DNA from: Prevotella sp.
GTDB taxonomy: Bacteria > Bacteroidota > Bacteroidia > Bacteroidales > Bacteroidaceae
Assembly: GCA_017469955.1 (NCBI GenBank)
Contig: JAFUFJ010000011.1
Span: 1-64,000, forward strand
Direction: 5' to 3'
Length of the DNA stretch: 64,000 bases
Made by a program: the position numbers and the translations under genes. This document shows, piece after piece, positions 25,686-34,738 of the stretch (the stretch's first letter is position 1; the number at the start of each line of letters is the position of its first letter). The notes under the pieces are model-generated. The model made no database searches, was not told the DNA's origin, and was given only the letters and a program-made list of their open reading frames with translations.

Positions 25686-26813
25686 TTACCTCTTTTTAGT
25701 AGTCACACTGCCGTTTTTATTGATGACCAACGTCACGAGTCTCAGCCCCCGGGTCGTGTGGTCAAAGATGATATTAGGATTGTATCGGCGCCCACAGAAG
25801 AAGACTTCGAAGTGGACATGTTCTGTTGTAGCGTGCCCTGTACGTCCGGCAAGGCCAATTATCTGTCCCGCCTTCACACGGTCTCCTGCCTTGACAAGAT
25901 TCTTTGATTGATGGCCATAGAGAGTGACAAGCCCGTTGCCGTGCTTGATTTTGATGCAGTTTCCATAGCCGGAATTCGGACCAGACAGAATAACTTCGCC
26001 GTCAAAGGCAGCCCTGACATTGTCATTAGGCTTGGTTTTCAGGTCGACTCCGCTATGTATATGCGAACCTCTGTTGTTCCCATATGGGCTGATCACCTTG
26101 GCATCTGGCAGAGGATAGCACCATTCGTCACCCTCCATCTCCGAGAGATTCCACTCAACAGTGTTGCTTTTCTCAAAAGGATCGATATCAGGTGAGAAGG
26201 TCGAACGTTTCCTTTCTTCCCGTTCTACACTGATATTTATGCGCTCATTCTCTTTCTTACATAGCAATACTTGGCGTTTTAATCGATGGCTTTTCACATC
26301 GATAATGGTCTCAGGATTGATGCGTCTGCCGTTGATCATGATGGCAAAAGTGCAGAAGATACGATCCTCTTTTCCCCCGACAATCGCTATTGTCTGGCCG
26401 GCTTTTACCTTGTCTCCCACTTTAACACGGTTCTCGGCATTGTCTCCATACACTGTTTCAAGGCCATTATTATGCCTGATGACGATGATGTTTCCAAAGA
26501 TACTATGCTTATAAGAGAGGCGAACCGTGCCGTCGAACATAGCCTTTACGGCGTCACCTTTCGTAGTGTTTATCTCAAGATTGCCATTGGTTATGATACC
26601 AGATTTGCCCACAGGAAGGGGAAAAGAGTATTCGTCGTTCTTGAGATACCTGAAGTCTATGCGGAAGGCATCAGAGCGTTCAAAGAGTCCAGGGGTTTCG
26701 ATACTGATGGATTGTTGCTCTGCTCCTGTGAAGGATTGGGCAGCAGTCTTCCCCATGTTCATAAGGCATAACATGAGGAAAATCAGGCGATATGTGTGAC
26801 GATGCTTGTTCAT
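25686..26813 (-). CDS. M23-family peptidase with two tandem peptidase domains
   Basis: A 375-residue exported protein (signal peptide to about residue 25). It carries two LytM/M23 domains. The second, about 235-345, has the zinc ligands H-x-x-x-D in SHIHSGVDL and H-x-H in EHVHFEVFF. The first, about 60-160, keeps the beta-scaffold (AMFDGTVRLSYKHSIFGNII, VGDKVKAGQTIAIVGG) but has no HxxxD and has CTFAIMI in place of the HxH strand, so it is probably inactive. Likely a cell-wall endopeptidase or amidase activator. The start lies 14 bases after the obgE stop. Confidence 0.9.
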   Translation of the reverse strand: MNKHRHTYRLIFLMLCLMNMGKTAAQSFTGAEQQSISIETPGLFERSDAFRIDFRYLKNDEYSFPLPVGKSGIITNGNLEINTTKGDAVKAMFDGTVRLSYKHSIFGNIIVIRHNNGLETVYGDNAENRVKVGDKVKAGQTIAIVGGKEDRIFCTFAIMINGRRINPETIIDVKSHRLKRQVLLCKKENERINISVEREERKRSTFSPDIDPFEKSNTVEWNLSEMEGDEWCYPLPDAKVISPYGNNRGSHIHSGVDLKTKPNDNVRAAFDGEVILSGPNSGYGNCIKIKHGNGLVTLYGHQSKNLVKAGDRVKAGQIIGLAGRTGHATTEHVHFEVFFCGRRYNPNIIFDHTTRGLRLVTLVINKNGSVTTKKR

Positions 26814-26827
26814 TTATGGGTGGAGGA

Positions 26828-27985
26828 CTATTCGTCTTCCCATTCTTCTTCGTCAATGTACTCGATTTCGCTTTCGTCGAGGAATTCGAGTTCTTCGTCT
26901 TCACCTTCTTCTTCGAGTTCTTTGGTGAAGTAAGACATGTCTTTGTCGCGGTGGACAAGGTTCTCTTCTGCTATAATTCCTTCGATTTTGTTGCTTTCAG
27001 AGTTCAGTTCTTTCCAGAGGATGTCTTTCAGTTCAGCCAGTCCATAGCCAGTTACGGCCGAGATAAATACGACGGGCAAGTCGGTCGGTAGTGTCTCTTG
27101 CAGCATTTCTATGAGTTCTTCGTCAAGCAGATCGCATTTTGTTATGGCCAAGACCCGGTGTTTTGAAAGCATGTCAGGATTGAACTTTCTCAGTTCGTTC
27201 AGTAGTATTTCATACTCGTGTTTGATGTCATTCGTGTCGCCAGGAACCATGAAAAGCAGTAGTGAATTGCGCTCAATGTGGCGCAGAAATCTCAATCCCA
27301 GTCCTCGTCCTTCAGAAGCTCCCTCGATGATACCTGGTATGTCTGCCATGACGAATGATTTGTTATCACGGTATCCAACGATGCCAAGTGAGGGTTCCAT
27401 TGTTGTGAAAGGATAGTTAGCTATCTTAGGTTTCGCGTTTGAAAGTGCCGACACTAATGTTGATTTTCCTGCGTTAGGAAACCCTACAAGTCCTACGTCT
27501 GCCAGTAGTTTTAGCTCAAGGATGACGGTCATTTCCTGCATGGGTTCGCCCGGCTGTGCATATCTTGGTGCCTGATTTGTGGCGCTTCTGAACTGGAAGT
27601 TTCCTAATCCTCCTCGTCCTCCTTTCAACAAGATTACCTCCTGCCCGTCATAGGTTACGTCGCAGACATATTTGCCGTTTTCGGCGTTATAGACTACGGT
27701 TCCGCAGGGCACTTCTACGTAAAGGTCCTTGCCATCGGTACCGTGGCATTTGTCTTTTCCTCCGTTTCCTCCGTGTTCGGCAAAGAGATGCCGCTGATAT
27801 TTCAGGTGGAGCAGCGTCCAGTAGTTGTGGTTTCCGCGCAGGATGATGTTGCCTCCTCGTCCGCCATCGCCCCCGTCGGGGCCACCGTTGGGATTGTATT
27901 TCACGCGCTTCAGGTGCATGCTTCCCCGTCCTCCCTTACCGGAGCGGCAGAGAATTTTCACGTAGTCTACGAAATTGCTTTCCAT
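26828..27985 (-). CDS. obgE: GTPase Obg/CgtA
   Basis: A 385-residue product from the ATG at 27985 ([18 protein letters not shown]). A 32-residue upstream extension is possible from an ATG at 28081 but looks like translated non-coding sequence and is absent in homologues. It has the glycine-rich Obg domain ([19 protein letters not shown]), G1 [10 protein letters not shown]3 DIPGI, G4 TKCD, and an acidic C-terminal tail ([16 protein letters not shown]). Obg acts in 50S maturation and the stringent response. It lies downstream of adk, in the conserved hpt-adk-obgE order. Confidence 0.97.
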   Translation of the reverse strand: MESNFVDYVKILCRSGKGGRGSMHLKRVKYNPNGGPDGGDGGRGGNIILRGNHNYWTLLHLKYQRHLFAEHGGNGGKDKCHGTDGKDLYVEVPCGTVVYNAENGKYVCDVTYDGQEVILLKGGRGGLGNFQFRSATNQAPRYAQPGEPMQEMTVILELKLLADVGLVGFPNAGKSTLVSALSNAKPKIANYPFTTMEPSLGIVGYRDNKSFVMADIPGIIEGASEGRGLGLRFLRHIERNSLLLFMVPGDTNDIKHEYEILLNELRKFNPDMLSKHRVLAITKCDLLDEELIEMLQETLPTDLPVVFISAVTGYGLAELKDILWKELNSESNKIEGIIAEENLVHRDKDMSYFTKELEEEGEDEELEFLDESEIEYIDEEEWEDE

Positions 27986-28088
27986 TCTTTTCTGGCGTTC
28001 AGGAGTTATGAAGGGTGGGGAGCCCAGAGATTGCGAGGGGAGGGGTGTCGGTTGTGGATGCCGCGCGGTCTCTGAACTCATTTTGTTG

Positions 28089-28661
28089 CTAAATGTTGTC
28101 GATCACGTTGCAGATGTCTGTGAAGATGCGGTCAAGCTCTCCAAGTCCGTCAATGTGGTTGTGTATGCCTTCGTTCTTGTACCAGTCGATGAGCGGGCTT
28201 GTCTGGTTATGGTATACGTCGAGGCGTTTCTTGATGGTTTCTGCATTGTCATCGGAGCGTCCGCTTTCTTTTCCACGCTTGACAAGGCGAGTCATCAGCT
28301 CGTCTTCGGGCACGTCGAGCTCGATCATTGCTGCTACTTTGTGTCCGCGTTCGTCGAGCATTTTCTTCAAGGCTTCTGCCTGTGGAATGGTGCGTGGGAA
28401 TCCATCGAAGATCACACCCTTGTGTTCTTTGCCGAAGGAGTCATAGACAGATGCCAGGATATCGATCATCAACTCGTCGGGAATGAGTTGTCCCTGGTCG
28501 ATGTACTGCTTGGCAGTGCGTCCGAGTTCGGTGTCGTTTTTGATTTCGCTGCGCAGCACATCGCCGGTTGAAATGTGCTCAAAGCCGTACTTGGCAATCA
28601 TCTTGTCGCTTTGAGTTCCCTTGCCGGAGCCTGGGGCTCCAAAGATTACTATGTTCTTCAT
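28089..28661 (-). CDS. adk: Adenylate kinase
   Basis: A 190-residue protein from the ATG at 28661 ([20 protein letters not shown]). It has the P-loop GAPGSGKGT, the NMP-binding [18 protein letters not shown], and [13 protein letters not shown]. The LID is of the short, zinc-free type ([19 protein letters not shown]). It interconverts ATP, ADP and AMP. An in-frame ATG 15 codons further upstream adds residues unlike the family. It lies between hpt and obgE on the same strand, with a 103-base gap to obgE. Confidence 0.98.
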   Translation of the reverse strand: MKNIVIFGAPGSGKGTQSDKMIAKYGFEHISTGDVLRSEIKNDTELGRTAKQYIDQGQLIPDELMIDILASVYDSFGKEHKGVIFDGFPRTIPQAEALKKMLDERGHKVAAMIELDVPEDELMTRLVKRGKESGRSDDNAETIKKRLDVYHNQTSPLIDWYKNEGIHNHIDGLGELDRIFTDICNVIDNI

Positions 28662-28792
28662 ATCAGTCGTTTTGGCCCGCGACGGCGGACCGTTGAGCCT
28701 GAGCAAACGTTCTCTTTCAGGCGTTGTTACTTGGTTGTTATTCTTTCAGGGGCTCTGCGTTTGCCCAGGGTCCCTTTGTTTTCTTCTCGGGC

Positions 28793-29329
28793 TCAGGGCA
28801 CGATGGTGTAGATGTCCTTCAGGTTTCGTCCCTGCTGGTCGTAGTCAAGTCCGTAGCCTACGATAAAGTCGTTGGGTATTTCCATCGCGGCATATTCTAT
28901 GTTGATGGGCACTTTCAGCTTCTCGGGCTTGACGAGTAAGGTGCAGATATGTACCGATTCCGGGTTGCGAGTGCCGAGCGATTCGATCATCTGTTGTATC
29001 GTAAGACCTGTTTCTACGATATCTTCCACGATGATGATCGTGCGTCCTGTAAGGTCTTCATTGATGCCGATCACTTCCTTAACCTTGCCGGTTGAGGTGG
29101 TACCTTGGTAGGAAGCAAGCTTCACAAACGATATCTCACAGGGGATGTCAAGCATGCGCATCAGGTCGGCAGCAAACATGAACGAGCCGTTGAGTACGGC
29201 CAGAAGCAGCGGATTTTTGCCGGCCATGTCGCGGTTGATGCGTTCGGCCACAGCCTTGATTCTTTCTTGGATGACGGCTTCGGGGATGGATGTTTCGAAG
29301 GTCTTGTCTTTGATAGTAATTCTGCTCAT
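28793..29329 (-). CDS. hpt: Hypoxanthine phosphoribosyltransferase
   Basis: A 178-residue protein from the ATG at 29329. The PRPP-binding motif is IIIVEDIVETGLTI; other family landmarks are LLLAVLNGSFMFAADLMRML and EIPNDFIVGYGLDYDQQGRN. It salvages hypoxanthine (and guanine) to the nucleotide, fitting the purine theme of adk next door. It is the first gene of the minus-strand unit that continues through adk and obgE. Confidence 0.95.
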   Translation of the reverse strand: MSRITIKDKTFETSIPEAVIQERIKAVAERINRDMAGKNPLLLAVLNGSFMFAADLMRMLDIPCEISFVKLASYQGTTSTGKVKEVIGINEDLTGRTIIIVEDIVETGLTIQQMIESLGTRNPESVHICTLLVKPEKLKVPINIEYAAMEIPNDFIVGYGLDYDQQGRNLKDIYTIVP

Positions 29330-29425
29330 AGCAAATGTCAATAGATGTTTGTCGGCCGTCATTGCGGTAAAGGAAAGGCCTCCTGCCCCTCATTGCCCGG
29401 CATGGCGTCAGATGAAAATATGCTG

Positions 29426-29433
29426 CAAAGATA
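29426..29433 (-). promoter_or_regulatory. -7 element upstream of hpt
   Basis: TATCTTTG reads on the minus strand from 29433 to 29426, about 97 bases before the hpt start. No TTTG is found at the standard distance, so this is a partial match. Confidence 0.45.
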
Positions 29434-29498
29434 GCAAAAATATGCCGAAAACGGTACACTTTGCAAGGGAATTATCCAAAAAAATCATTCTCTTCGCC

Positions 29499-29608
29499 GA
29501 GAAAGCTTAGGTTTCAGGGTGAGAAGTCTATGGGTTGTGGGGCAGAAAGCTAAGAGTTATTGGTCAGAACCCATAGACTTCTGAGGCTGAAAGGATAGCT
29601 TTCTCGCC
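29499..29608. repeat. 22-bp dyad array E (5 units)
   Basis: Units start at 29499, 29521, 29543, 29565 and 29587. Triplet pairs: AGC/ACC, GTC/CCC, AGC/CTC, CCC/GTC, AGG/AGC. Edges are inverted (GCCGAGAAAGCT and AGCTTTCTCGCC region). It lies between the divergent hpt and nnr genes, outside both promoters. Confidence 0.9.
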
Positions 29609-29800
29609 AAGCTATATGCCGGCTGCCGGAGACAAGGCTGTGGAGTCTTCCCGCGAATGCTTCTCTTCCCCTGCAGGCAGTGGGCCCGGAGAGGTTTTCT
29701 TGCCTCAGGCTTCGTCAGGGCGCAACTGCCGGCTTATGGGCAGACAACCGGCTTGTAAACAGGATTATTCCGGCAGAAAATGCAGAAAAAGAAAGAAATA
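29609..29800. other. Non-coding stretch between array E and the nnr promoter
   Basis: About 190 bases, GC-rich at first and A-rich at the end. No reading frame, clear hairpin or repeat unit that I can support. Confidence 0.4.
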
Positions 29801-29832
29801 ATTGCGCCGTTGAAAGTTTTTTTTTATCTTTG
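29801..29832 (+). promoter_or_regulatory. Promoter of the NAD(P)HX repair gene
   Basis: ATTG (29801-29804, one change from TTTG), a 20-base spacer containing a long T-run, then TATCTTTG at 29825-29832. Confidence 0.65.
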
Positions 29833-29860
29833 TGCCAATTATATGGCTACATAGACGGAT

Positions 29861-31378
29861 ATGAAGATATTCACCAGTGCACAGATACGCGAGCTTGACA
29901 GGTATACAACCGAGCACGAACGCACGACCTCGCTCGACCTGATGGAACGGTCAGCAAGGGCCATAACCCATGTCATTACCACGACGTGGAACGCCCAGAC
30001 TCCCATAGTAGTCTTTGCCGGACCGGGCAATAACGGTGGAGATGCGCTGGCCGTGGCACGCCTGTTGAGCGAGCAGAACTATCAGGTGTCGGTCTATCTC
30101 TTCAACGTCCACAACAAGCTTTCTGAAGACTGTGCGGCCAACAAGCGCCGTCTGCAAGAGGGAAAGCGCGTGAAAGCCTTCGTCGAAGTGACCGTCAATT
30201 TCGATCCTCCGCAGCTCACGTCGGGCACACTGGTGGTCGACGGACTCTTCGGGTCGGGCCTCAACAAGCCGCTTTCGGGAGGATTCGCCTCGTTGGTGAA
30301 GTACGTCAACCAGTCGATGGCCTATGTCGTAAGCATTGACATGCCCTCGGGCCTCATGGCAGAAGATAACACTTACAACATCAGGACAAACATCATCAAG
30401 GCTGATCTCACGCTCACCCTCCAGCAAAAGAAGCTCGCCATGCTGCTGGCCGACAACCAATCATACCTGGGAGAGGTGCGCGTGCTTGACATCAGGCTGT
30501 CGCAAGACTACATACAAAAGGCAGACACGCAATACAGAATCGTCGAGGAAGACGACGTGAGACGCATCATCCGCCGTCGGGATGAGTTTGCCCATAAAGG
30601 CTCAATGGGCCATGCCCTCATCGTGGCAGGCAGCTATGGCATGGCAGGAGCCTCCGTACTCACCACCAAAGCCTGCCTCCGTTCGGGCGTGGGAAAGGCC
30701 ACAATCCACCTGCCAAGGCGCAACTACGACATCTTGCAGACCACTGTTCCCGAAGCCATTGTGCAGATCGACCGCGAAGAATACATATTCTCCGAGGCCG
30801 TCCCCACCGAAGATTTCGATGCAATGGCTATCGGTCCGGGGCTGGGAAAGCATGAGACGACAGCCATCGCCATGATCGCTCAGCTCAGAAGAGCTACCTG
30901 TCCAACTGTTGTCGACGCCGATGCGCTCAACATATTGGCCAACCATCGCGCCTGGATGCAGCAGCTTCCAAGGGAAATCATCATGACCCCTCATCCCGCC
31001 GAACTTGACCGTTTAACCGGTACTTCCAGCAACGGATGCTACGAACGCCTGAGCAAAGCCCGCGAGCTGGCCGAGCATATCAACGGATATGTCATACTGA
31101 AGGGCCGCTACAGCGCCCTCTGCATGCCCGACGGACACGTGCTCTTCAATCCTACAGGCAATGCCGGCATGGCCACTGCAGGCAGCGGCGACGTGCTCAC
31201 AGGCATCATAACAGGCCTGCTCGCCCGCGGATACTCGCAGGCCAATGCCTGCCTTCTGGGCATGTATCTGCACGGACTTGCCGGAGACCTGGCGGTAAAA
31301 GACCTCGGCACAGAGAGCCTGATAGCCTCAGACATCATAAGATACCTGCCCAGGGCATTCCGCAAACTCGAAGACTAA
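29861..31378 (+). CDS. nnrD/nnrE: Bifunctional NAD(P)HX epimerase / ADP-dependent dehydratase
   Basis: A 505-residue fusion. The N-terminal YjeF epimerase domain, about 1-215, contains VFAGPGNNGGDALAVARLL and DGLFGSGLNKPLSGGF. The C-terminal ribokinase-like dehydratase, about 230-500, contains GSYGMAGASVLTTKACLRSG, AIGPGLGKHETTAIAMIAQL, VDADALNILANH, TPHPAELDRL, and NAGMATAGSGDVLTGIITGL. The enzyme repairs hydrated NADH and NADPH. Length and order match the usual fused form. The next gene starts 28 bases downstream. Confidence 0.96.
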   Translation: MKIFTSAQIRELDRYTTEHERTTSLDLMERSARAITHVITTTWNAQTPIVVFAGPGNNGGDALAVARLLSEQNYQVSVYLFNVHNKLSEDCAANKRRLQEGKRVKAFVEVTVNFDPPQLTSGTLVVDGLFGSGLNKPLSGGFASLVKYVNQSMAYVVSIDMPSGLMAEDNTYNIRTNIIKADLTLTLQQKKLAMLLADNQSYLGEVRVLDIRLSQDYIQKADTQYRIVEEDDVRRIIRRRDEFAHKGSMGHALIVAGSYGMAGASVLTTKACLRSGVGKATIHLPRRNYDILQTTVPEAIVQIDREEYIFSEAVPTEDFDAMAIGPGLGKHETTAIAMIAQLRRATCPTVVDADALNILANHRAWMQQLPREIIMTPHPAELDRLTGTSSNGCYERLSKARELAEHINGYVILKGRYSALCMPDGHVLFNPTGNAGMATAGSGDVLTGIITGLLARGYSQANACLLGMYLHGLAGDLAVKDLGTESLIASDIIRYLPRAFRKLED

Positions 31379-31406
31379 ACATACCGACATCGAATCAACT
31401 ACCGAT

Positions 31407-32453
31407 ATGAAAAGAATACTCGCAATACTATTCCTCGCAGCCTTGACAGCCCATGTCGGCGCGCAACAGCCCGTTGAAGGCACAACCTACTATCTTCCGC
31501 AGACCTGTTTGCGATTCTCTGTGCTGGTCGAGAAGACCACTTTCCAGCCAGGAGAGCTTGCCAGGTACGCCGAACGCTATATGAAACTGCCCGTCAACGA
31601 TGCTCCCGACACCAACTATCGCATTGTAGGCATCAGCATGTCTCTATATGCTATGCCCGACACTTCCCGACAGTTCCAGGCCATCATCGACAGGAAACAC
31701 ACCGTGATCAGCCTCGAACGCGACGAAAATGGAGTGCTGAAGGCAGTCAATGCAAAGGGCAGAAGCGTGGCTCAACCCGAACCTTTCAGGCCCGCAAGAA
31801 AGCCCCATGCGCTCAATCCGCGCGACTATATGACCGAAGATATCCTTGCTTCGGGCAGCTCAGCAAAGATGGCTGAGCTCATCGCCCGTGAGATTTACGA
31901 CATTCGCGACAGCCGGAACATGCTCTCAAGGGGCGAGGCTGACTTCATGCCCAAGGACGGCGAACAGCTGAAAATCATGCTTGACAACCTCAATACGCAG
32001 GAACATGCGCTGCTGCAAGAGTTCGCAGGCACGACTGAAACCGACACCACACAGCACTTCATCGACTTCGTTCCCGCCAAGGAGGTGCAGGACCAAGTGC
32101 TGTTCCGCTTCTCAAAGAAACTCGGAATGGTCGACTCCGACGACCTTGCCGGCATACCTTATTATATTAATATAAAAGACCTGCATGCCATACCCGAGCT
32201 GAAATACGACAACGAAGAGGCTGCTAAAAAGTCAAAAGAGGACATCGGCATCAACGTAACCCTGCCGGGAAAGATACAGATCACGGTTTCTGACGGCCGT
32301 CATCCGGTAGCCTCGTTCGAGACATATGCAGCCCAGTTCGGTCGGGTGGAACCGCTTAGTGCCAACCTTTGGAGCAAGAAGTTCATCACACGCCTCGTGC
32401 TCAATCCCGTGACAGGCACCGTGGAAAGCCTGCAGACCGAGCCTCTTGAATAG
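31407..32453 (+). CDS. Exported DUF4831-family protein
   Basis: A 348-residue protein with a signal peptide (residues 1-20, ending AHVGAQ). The sequence YYLPQTCLRFSVLVEKTTF, then PGELARYAERYM, and the later DYMTEDILASGSSAKMAELI and AREIYDIRDSRNMLSRGEAD are typical of DUF4831 proteins of Bacteroidota, whose function is unknown. It follows the nnr gene by 28 bases and ends in a perfect terminator shared with the ferredoxin gene on the other strand. Confidence 0.85.
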   Translation: MKRILAILFLAALTAHVGAQQPVEGTTYYLPQTCLRFSVLVEKTTFQPGELARYAERYMKLPVNDAPDTNYRIVGISMSLYAMPDTSRQFQAIIDRKHTVISLERDENGVLKAVNAKGRSVAQPEPFRPARKPHALNPRDYMTEDILASGSSAKMAELIAREIYDIRDSRNMLSRGEADFMPKDGEQLKIMLDNLNTQEHALLQEFAGTTETDTTQHFIDFVPAKEVQDQVLFRFSKKLGMVDSDDLAGIPYYINIKDLHAIPELKYDNEEAAKKSKEDIGINVTLPGKIQITVSDGRHPVASFETYAAQFGRVEPLSANLWSKKFITRLVLNPVTGTVESLQTEPLE

Positions 32454-32477
32454 AGTTACCTGACAATAGAAAACGAA

Positions 32478-32512
32478 AGAGCCCTTGCATCTTGCGTGCA
32501 AGGGCTCTTTTC
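32478..32512. terminator. Perfect 12-bp terminator between the DUF4831 and ferredoxin genes
   Basis: AGAGCCCTTGCA (32478-32489) pairs perfectly with TGCAAGGGCTCT (32497-32508) around a seven-base loop, then TTTTC. A-rich bases on the other side let it serve the minus-strand ferredoxin gene as well. Confidence 0.92.
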
Positions 32513-32530
32513 ATGCATTGCAGATGTACC

Positions 32531-32698
32531 TTATGGAAGGCTGATAGCTTCGTTAGGACATACACTTGCGCATGTTCCGCACTCAGTACAGAGGTCTGGA
32601 TCAATTGAATAAATGTCGCCTTCTGAAATAGCTTCCATGGGGCACTCACCGATACATGTACCGCAAGCAATGCAGTCTTCACCAATTACGTAAGCCAT
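32531..32698 (-). CDS. Two-cluster 4Fe-4S ferredoxin (55 residues)
   Basis: A short gene that starts MAYVIGEDCIACGTCIGECP and ends PNEAISLP. Two C-x2-C-x2-C-x3-C-P motifs (Cys 9, 12, 15, 19 and 37, 40, 43, 47) bind two 4Fe-4S clusters, as in clostridial-type ferredoxins. It carries low-potential electrons for enzymes such as pyruvate:ferredoxin oxidoreductase. Length is exactly that of the family. It is transcribed alone from its own promoter. Confidence 0.97.
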   Translation of the reverse strand: MAYVIGEDCIACGTCIGECPMEAISEGDIYSIDPDLCTECGTCASVCPNEAISLP

Positions 32699-32754
32699 AA
32701 TGTTTCCTTTGTTTTTATTGTTAATAATTCTTTAGTACCTACTTTTGTACGCTG

Positions 32755-32788
32755 CAAAGATACAAAACTTATTTGTAATACCTACAAA
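32755..32788 (-). promoter_or_regulatory. Ferredoxin promoter
   Basis: On the minus strand TTTG at 32788-32785 and TATCTTTG at 32762-32755, with a 22-base spacer, slightly longer than usual. Confidence 0.6.
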
Positions 32789-32892
32789 TGATGATGTTTT
32801 TTTACATAATTTATCACACAAACAGGCTGAAACCTCATGGTCGTGCCCCTTTCCGCCCATGGTGATTCTCCTCATGGAGCACGGAAAACAGG

Positions 32893-33002
32893 CAGAAAGG
32901 CCAGCCTTTACGGAGCAAAAGATGATGTTTTGGCAGGGAAAAGATCATGTTTTGGCCGGCAATACATCATCTTTTGCCCTGAAAAGGGCATGCCCTGTTG
33001 CC
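32893..33002. repeat. 22-bp dyad array I (5 units, variant vocabulary)
   Basis: Units start at 32893, 32915, 32937, 32959 and 32981. The period and central dyad are those of the GAGAAAG arrays, but the wording differs: central units read (C/G)AAA-AGA-TSA-TGT-TTTG. Triplet pairs are AGG/GGC, AGA/ACA, AGA/ACA, ACA/AGA, GGG/GGC, so left and reverse-complemented right words again share one set. It lies between the divergent ferredoxin and porT genes; no clear porT promoter is visible in 33003-33089. Confidence 0.75.
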
Positions 33003-33089
33003 GGTATGGCTGACGTTCCCTGCCGTTAAATAGGCAACATGTCGGGGACGGACACAATAAGTAAGTGAAAATTCCGTTAGAATACTGAT

Positions 33090-33839
33090 ATGAATCGCAG
33101 AAGACTATTGACATTGGCCCTGACGCTGCTGACGCTGACGCAGGCTTTTTCACAGGAGCGAAAGGTGCAGAACAAGCCCTATATGGACCTCCGTCCGTTC
33201 CATTTCGGCGTGATCGTAGGCACTCATCTGCAAGACCTCGAGATGGTAAACGTGGGTCCGCAGGTGCTGACTGCTGACGATGGCACGCCTTACGAATCGA
33301 TGGTTTCGGTCGACCAAGACCGTTGGGACGGTGGATTTACGGTTGGTGTATTGGGCGAATTCCGCCTGAATGAGTACTTTCAGTTTCGAGTGGCGCCGGC
33401 CATGTTTTTCGGCACTCGTCACCTCGTCTTCCGCAACTATGCTCCTCAAGAAAGAGATGTGCGCGTGACAGAGGAGGTGCAGGGACTGAAGAATGCTTAC
33501 GTCTCGTGTGCAGGCGACTTGATATTTGCAGGTCCGAGATTCAACAATCATCGCCCATATCTGGTAGCTGGCATCAATCCGATGCTGAACCTTTCGGGCG
33601 GGAAAAACGACTATATCAAGCTGAAACGCCACGACATCTTCCTCGAAGTGGGTATGGGTTGCGACTTCTATCTGCCTTATTTCAAGCTGCGTCCCGAACT
33701 GAAGTTCATGTTCGGACTGACCAACAGTCTCGACGCCAAGCATGCCGACGAGCTGCGCAACCGGTCAATGCTCCGCTATACCAATGCCGTCAGCGAGGCA
33801 CATACAAAGATGATTGCCCTTAGTTTCTATTTCGAGTAG
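33090..33839 (+). CDS. porT: PorT-family outer-membrane protein of type IX secretion
   Basis: A 249-residue protein with a signal peptide (residues 1-21). The mature part begins NKPYMDLRPFHFGVIVGTHL, the family hallmark near the N-terminus of PorT, and continues as an eight-stranded barrel (EFRLNEYFQFRVAPAMFFGT; DIFLEVGMGCDFYLPYFKLR; PELKFMFGLTNSL). PorT is needed for type IX secretion and, where present, gliding. It fits the two cargo-like proteins at 5.3-9 kb and gldH at 59 kb. It converges on the metallophosphatase gene with only 22 bases between. Confidence 0.88.
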   Translation: MNRRRLLTLALTLLTLTQAFSQERKVQNKPYMDLRPFHFGVIVGTHLQDLEMVNVGPQVLTADDGTPYESMVSVDQDRWDGGFTVGVLGEFRLNEYFQFRVAPAMFFGTRHLVFRNYAPQERDVRVTEEVQGLKNAYVSCAGDLIFAGPRFNNHRPYLVAGINPMLNLSGGKNDYIKLKRHDIFLEVGMGCDFYLPYFKLRPELKFMFGLTNSLDAKHADELRNRSMLRYTNAVSEAHTKMIALSFYFE

Positions 33840-33861
33840 GGGTGTTCTCTGAGCTTTCCCG

Positions 33862-34710
33862 CTATTTTCTTTTCAGGTCGACCTTCATTTTGCCGACGAA
33901 GATGGCGTGTTTGCCGTTCTGGTCGACGGGGATGAGCCTGCCTTCAGCGTCGGGTGTGTAGCGCAGGTCCTCGAAATAGGTGTGCGAATGGCCTCCCAAC
34001 ACAAGGTCAATATCGTGGCTTCCGGCCACCATCACCTGGTCGCCCATGCCCCTTTCCTGCCATCCGAGGTGGGAAACACAGATGACCATGTCGCATTTCT
34101 TCTTCTTTTTCAGCATTGTTGCCATGCGGTTGGCTGTCTCTGCAGGGTCGAGATACTTCACTCCGACGCACTTGGTCTCGTCGACTAATCCCTTCATCTC
34201 TGGTGCAAGTCCGAAGACACCGATCTTGATGCCCTTGCGCTTGATGATGATATAGGGCTTGACAAGTCCTTCAACAGGTGTGCCGGTGAAGTCATAGTTG
34301 GCACAAATGATGGGGAATTTGGCCAATTTGAACAGTCTTGCCATGTTGTCAAGACCGAAGTCAAACTCGTGGTTTCCGATGGTTGCTGCGTCATAGTGCA
34401 TGCGGTTCATGAGCTCAACCTCCACGTCTCCCTTGTACATGGTATAGTAAGGCGACCCTTGAGAGAAGTCTCCGCTGTCGAAAAGCAGCAGGTCGGGGTC
34501 TTTCTTCCGTTCGTCTTCAATCATGGCTATACGGCGTACGAACCCGCCACGGCCGGCCTTTAACGTGTCGGCAAGGTTGGGATTAAGCGGATAGATGGTG
34601 CTATGGGTGTCGTTGGTGTGCAGGATGGTGAGCTGCTTTTGTGCCAGGACGGGCTGTGAAAAGGCGGCGACGAAGCAGATGACGATGCCTGTGACGATTG
34701 ACTTTTTCAT
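33862..34710 (-). CDS. Metallophosphatase half of a split 5'-nucleotidase
   Basis: A 282-residue exported protein (signal peptide, then QKQLTILHTNDTHSTIYPL). Metal-site motifs of the calcineurin-like 5'-nucleotidase N-domain: HTNDTHS, FDSGDFSQGS, IGNHEFDFG, CVSHLGW, VLGGHSHTYF. The usual C-terminal substrate-binding domain is absent from this product and is encoded by the gene directly upstream (34739-35536). Together they would dephosphorylate nucleotides in the periplasm. The gap between the two genes is 28 bases. Confidence 0.92.
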   Translation of the reverse strand: MKKSIVTGIVICFVAAFSQPVLAQKQLTILHTNDTHSTIYPLNPNLADTLKAGRGGFVRRIAMIEDERKKDPDLLLFDSGDFSQGSPYYTMYKGDVEVELMNRMHYDAATIGNHEFDFGLDNMARLFKLAKFPIICANYDFTGTPVEGLVKPYIIIKRKGIKIGVFGLAPEMKGLVDETKCVGVKYLDPAETANRMATMLKKKKKCDMVICVSHLGWQERGMGDQVMVAGSHDIDLVLGGHSHTYFEDLRYTPDAEGRLIPVDQNGKHAIFVGKMKVDLKRK

Positions 34711-34738
34711 ATCTGTATTCTTTCTTTGTGATTTGTTG

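Noticed and set aside
26828-28081. Longer obgE start at 28081
   Set aside because: The extra 32 residues are Pro- and Ser-rich and unlike the conserved Obg N-terminus; the ATG at 27985 gives the standard beginning.
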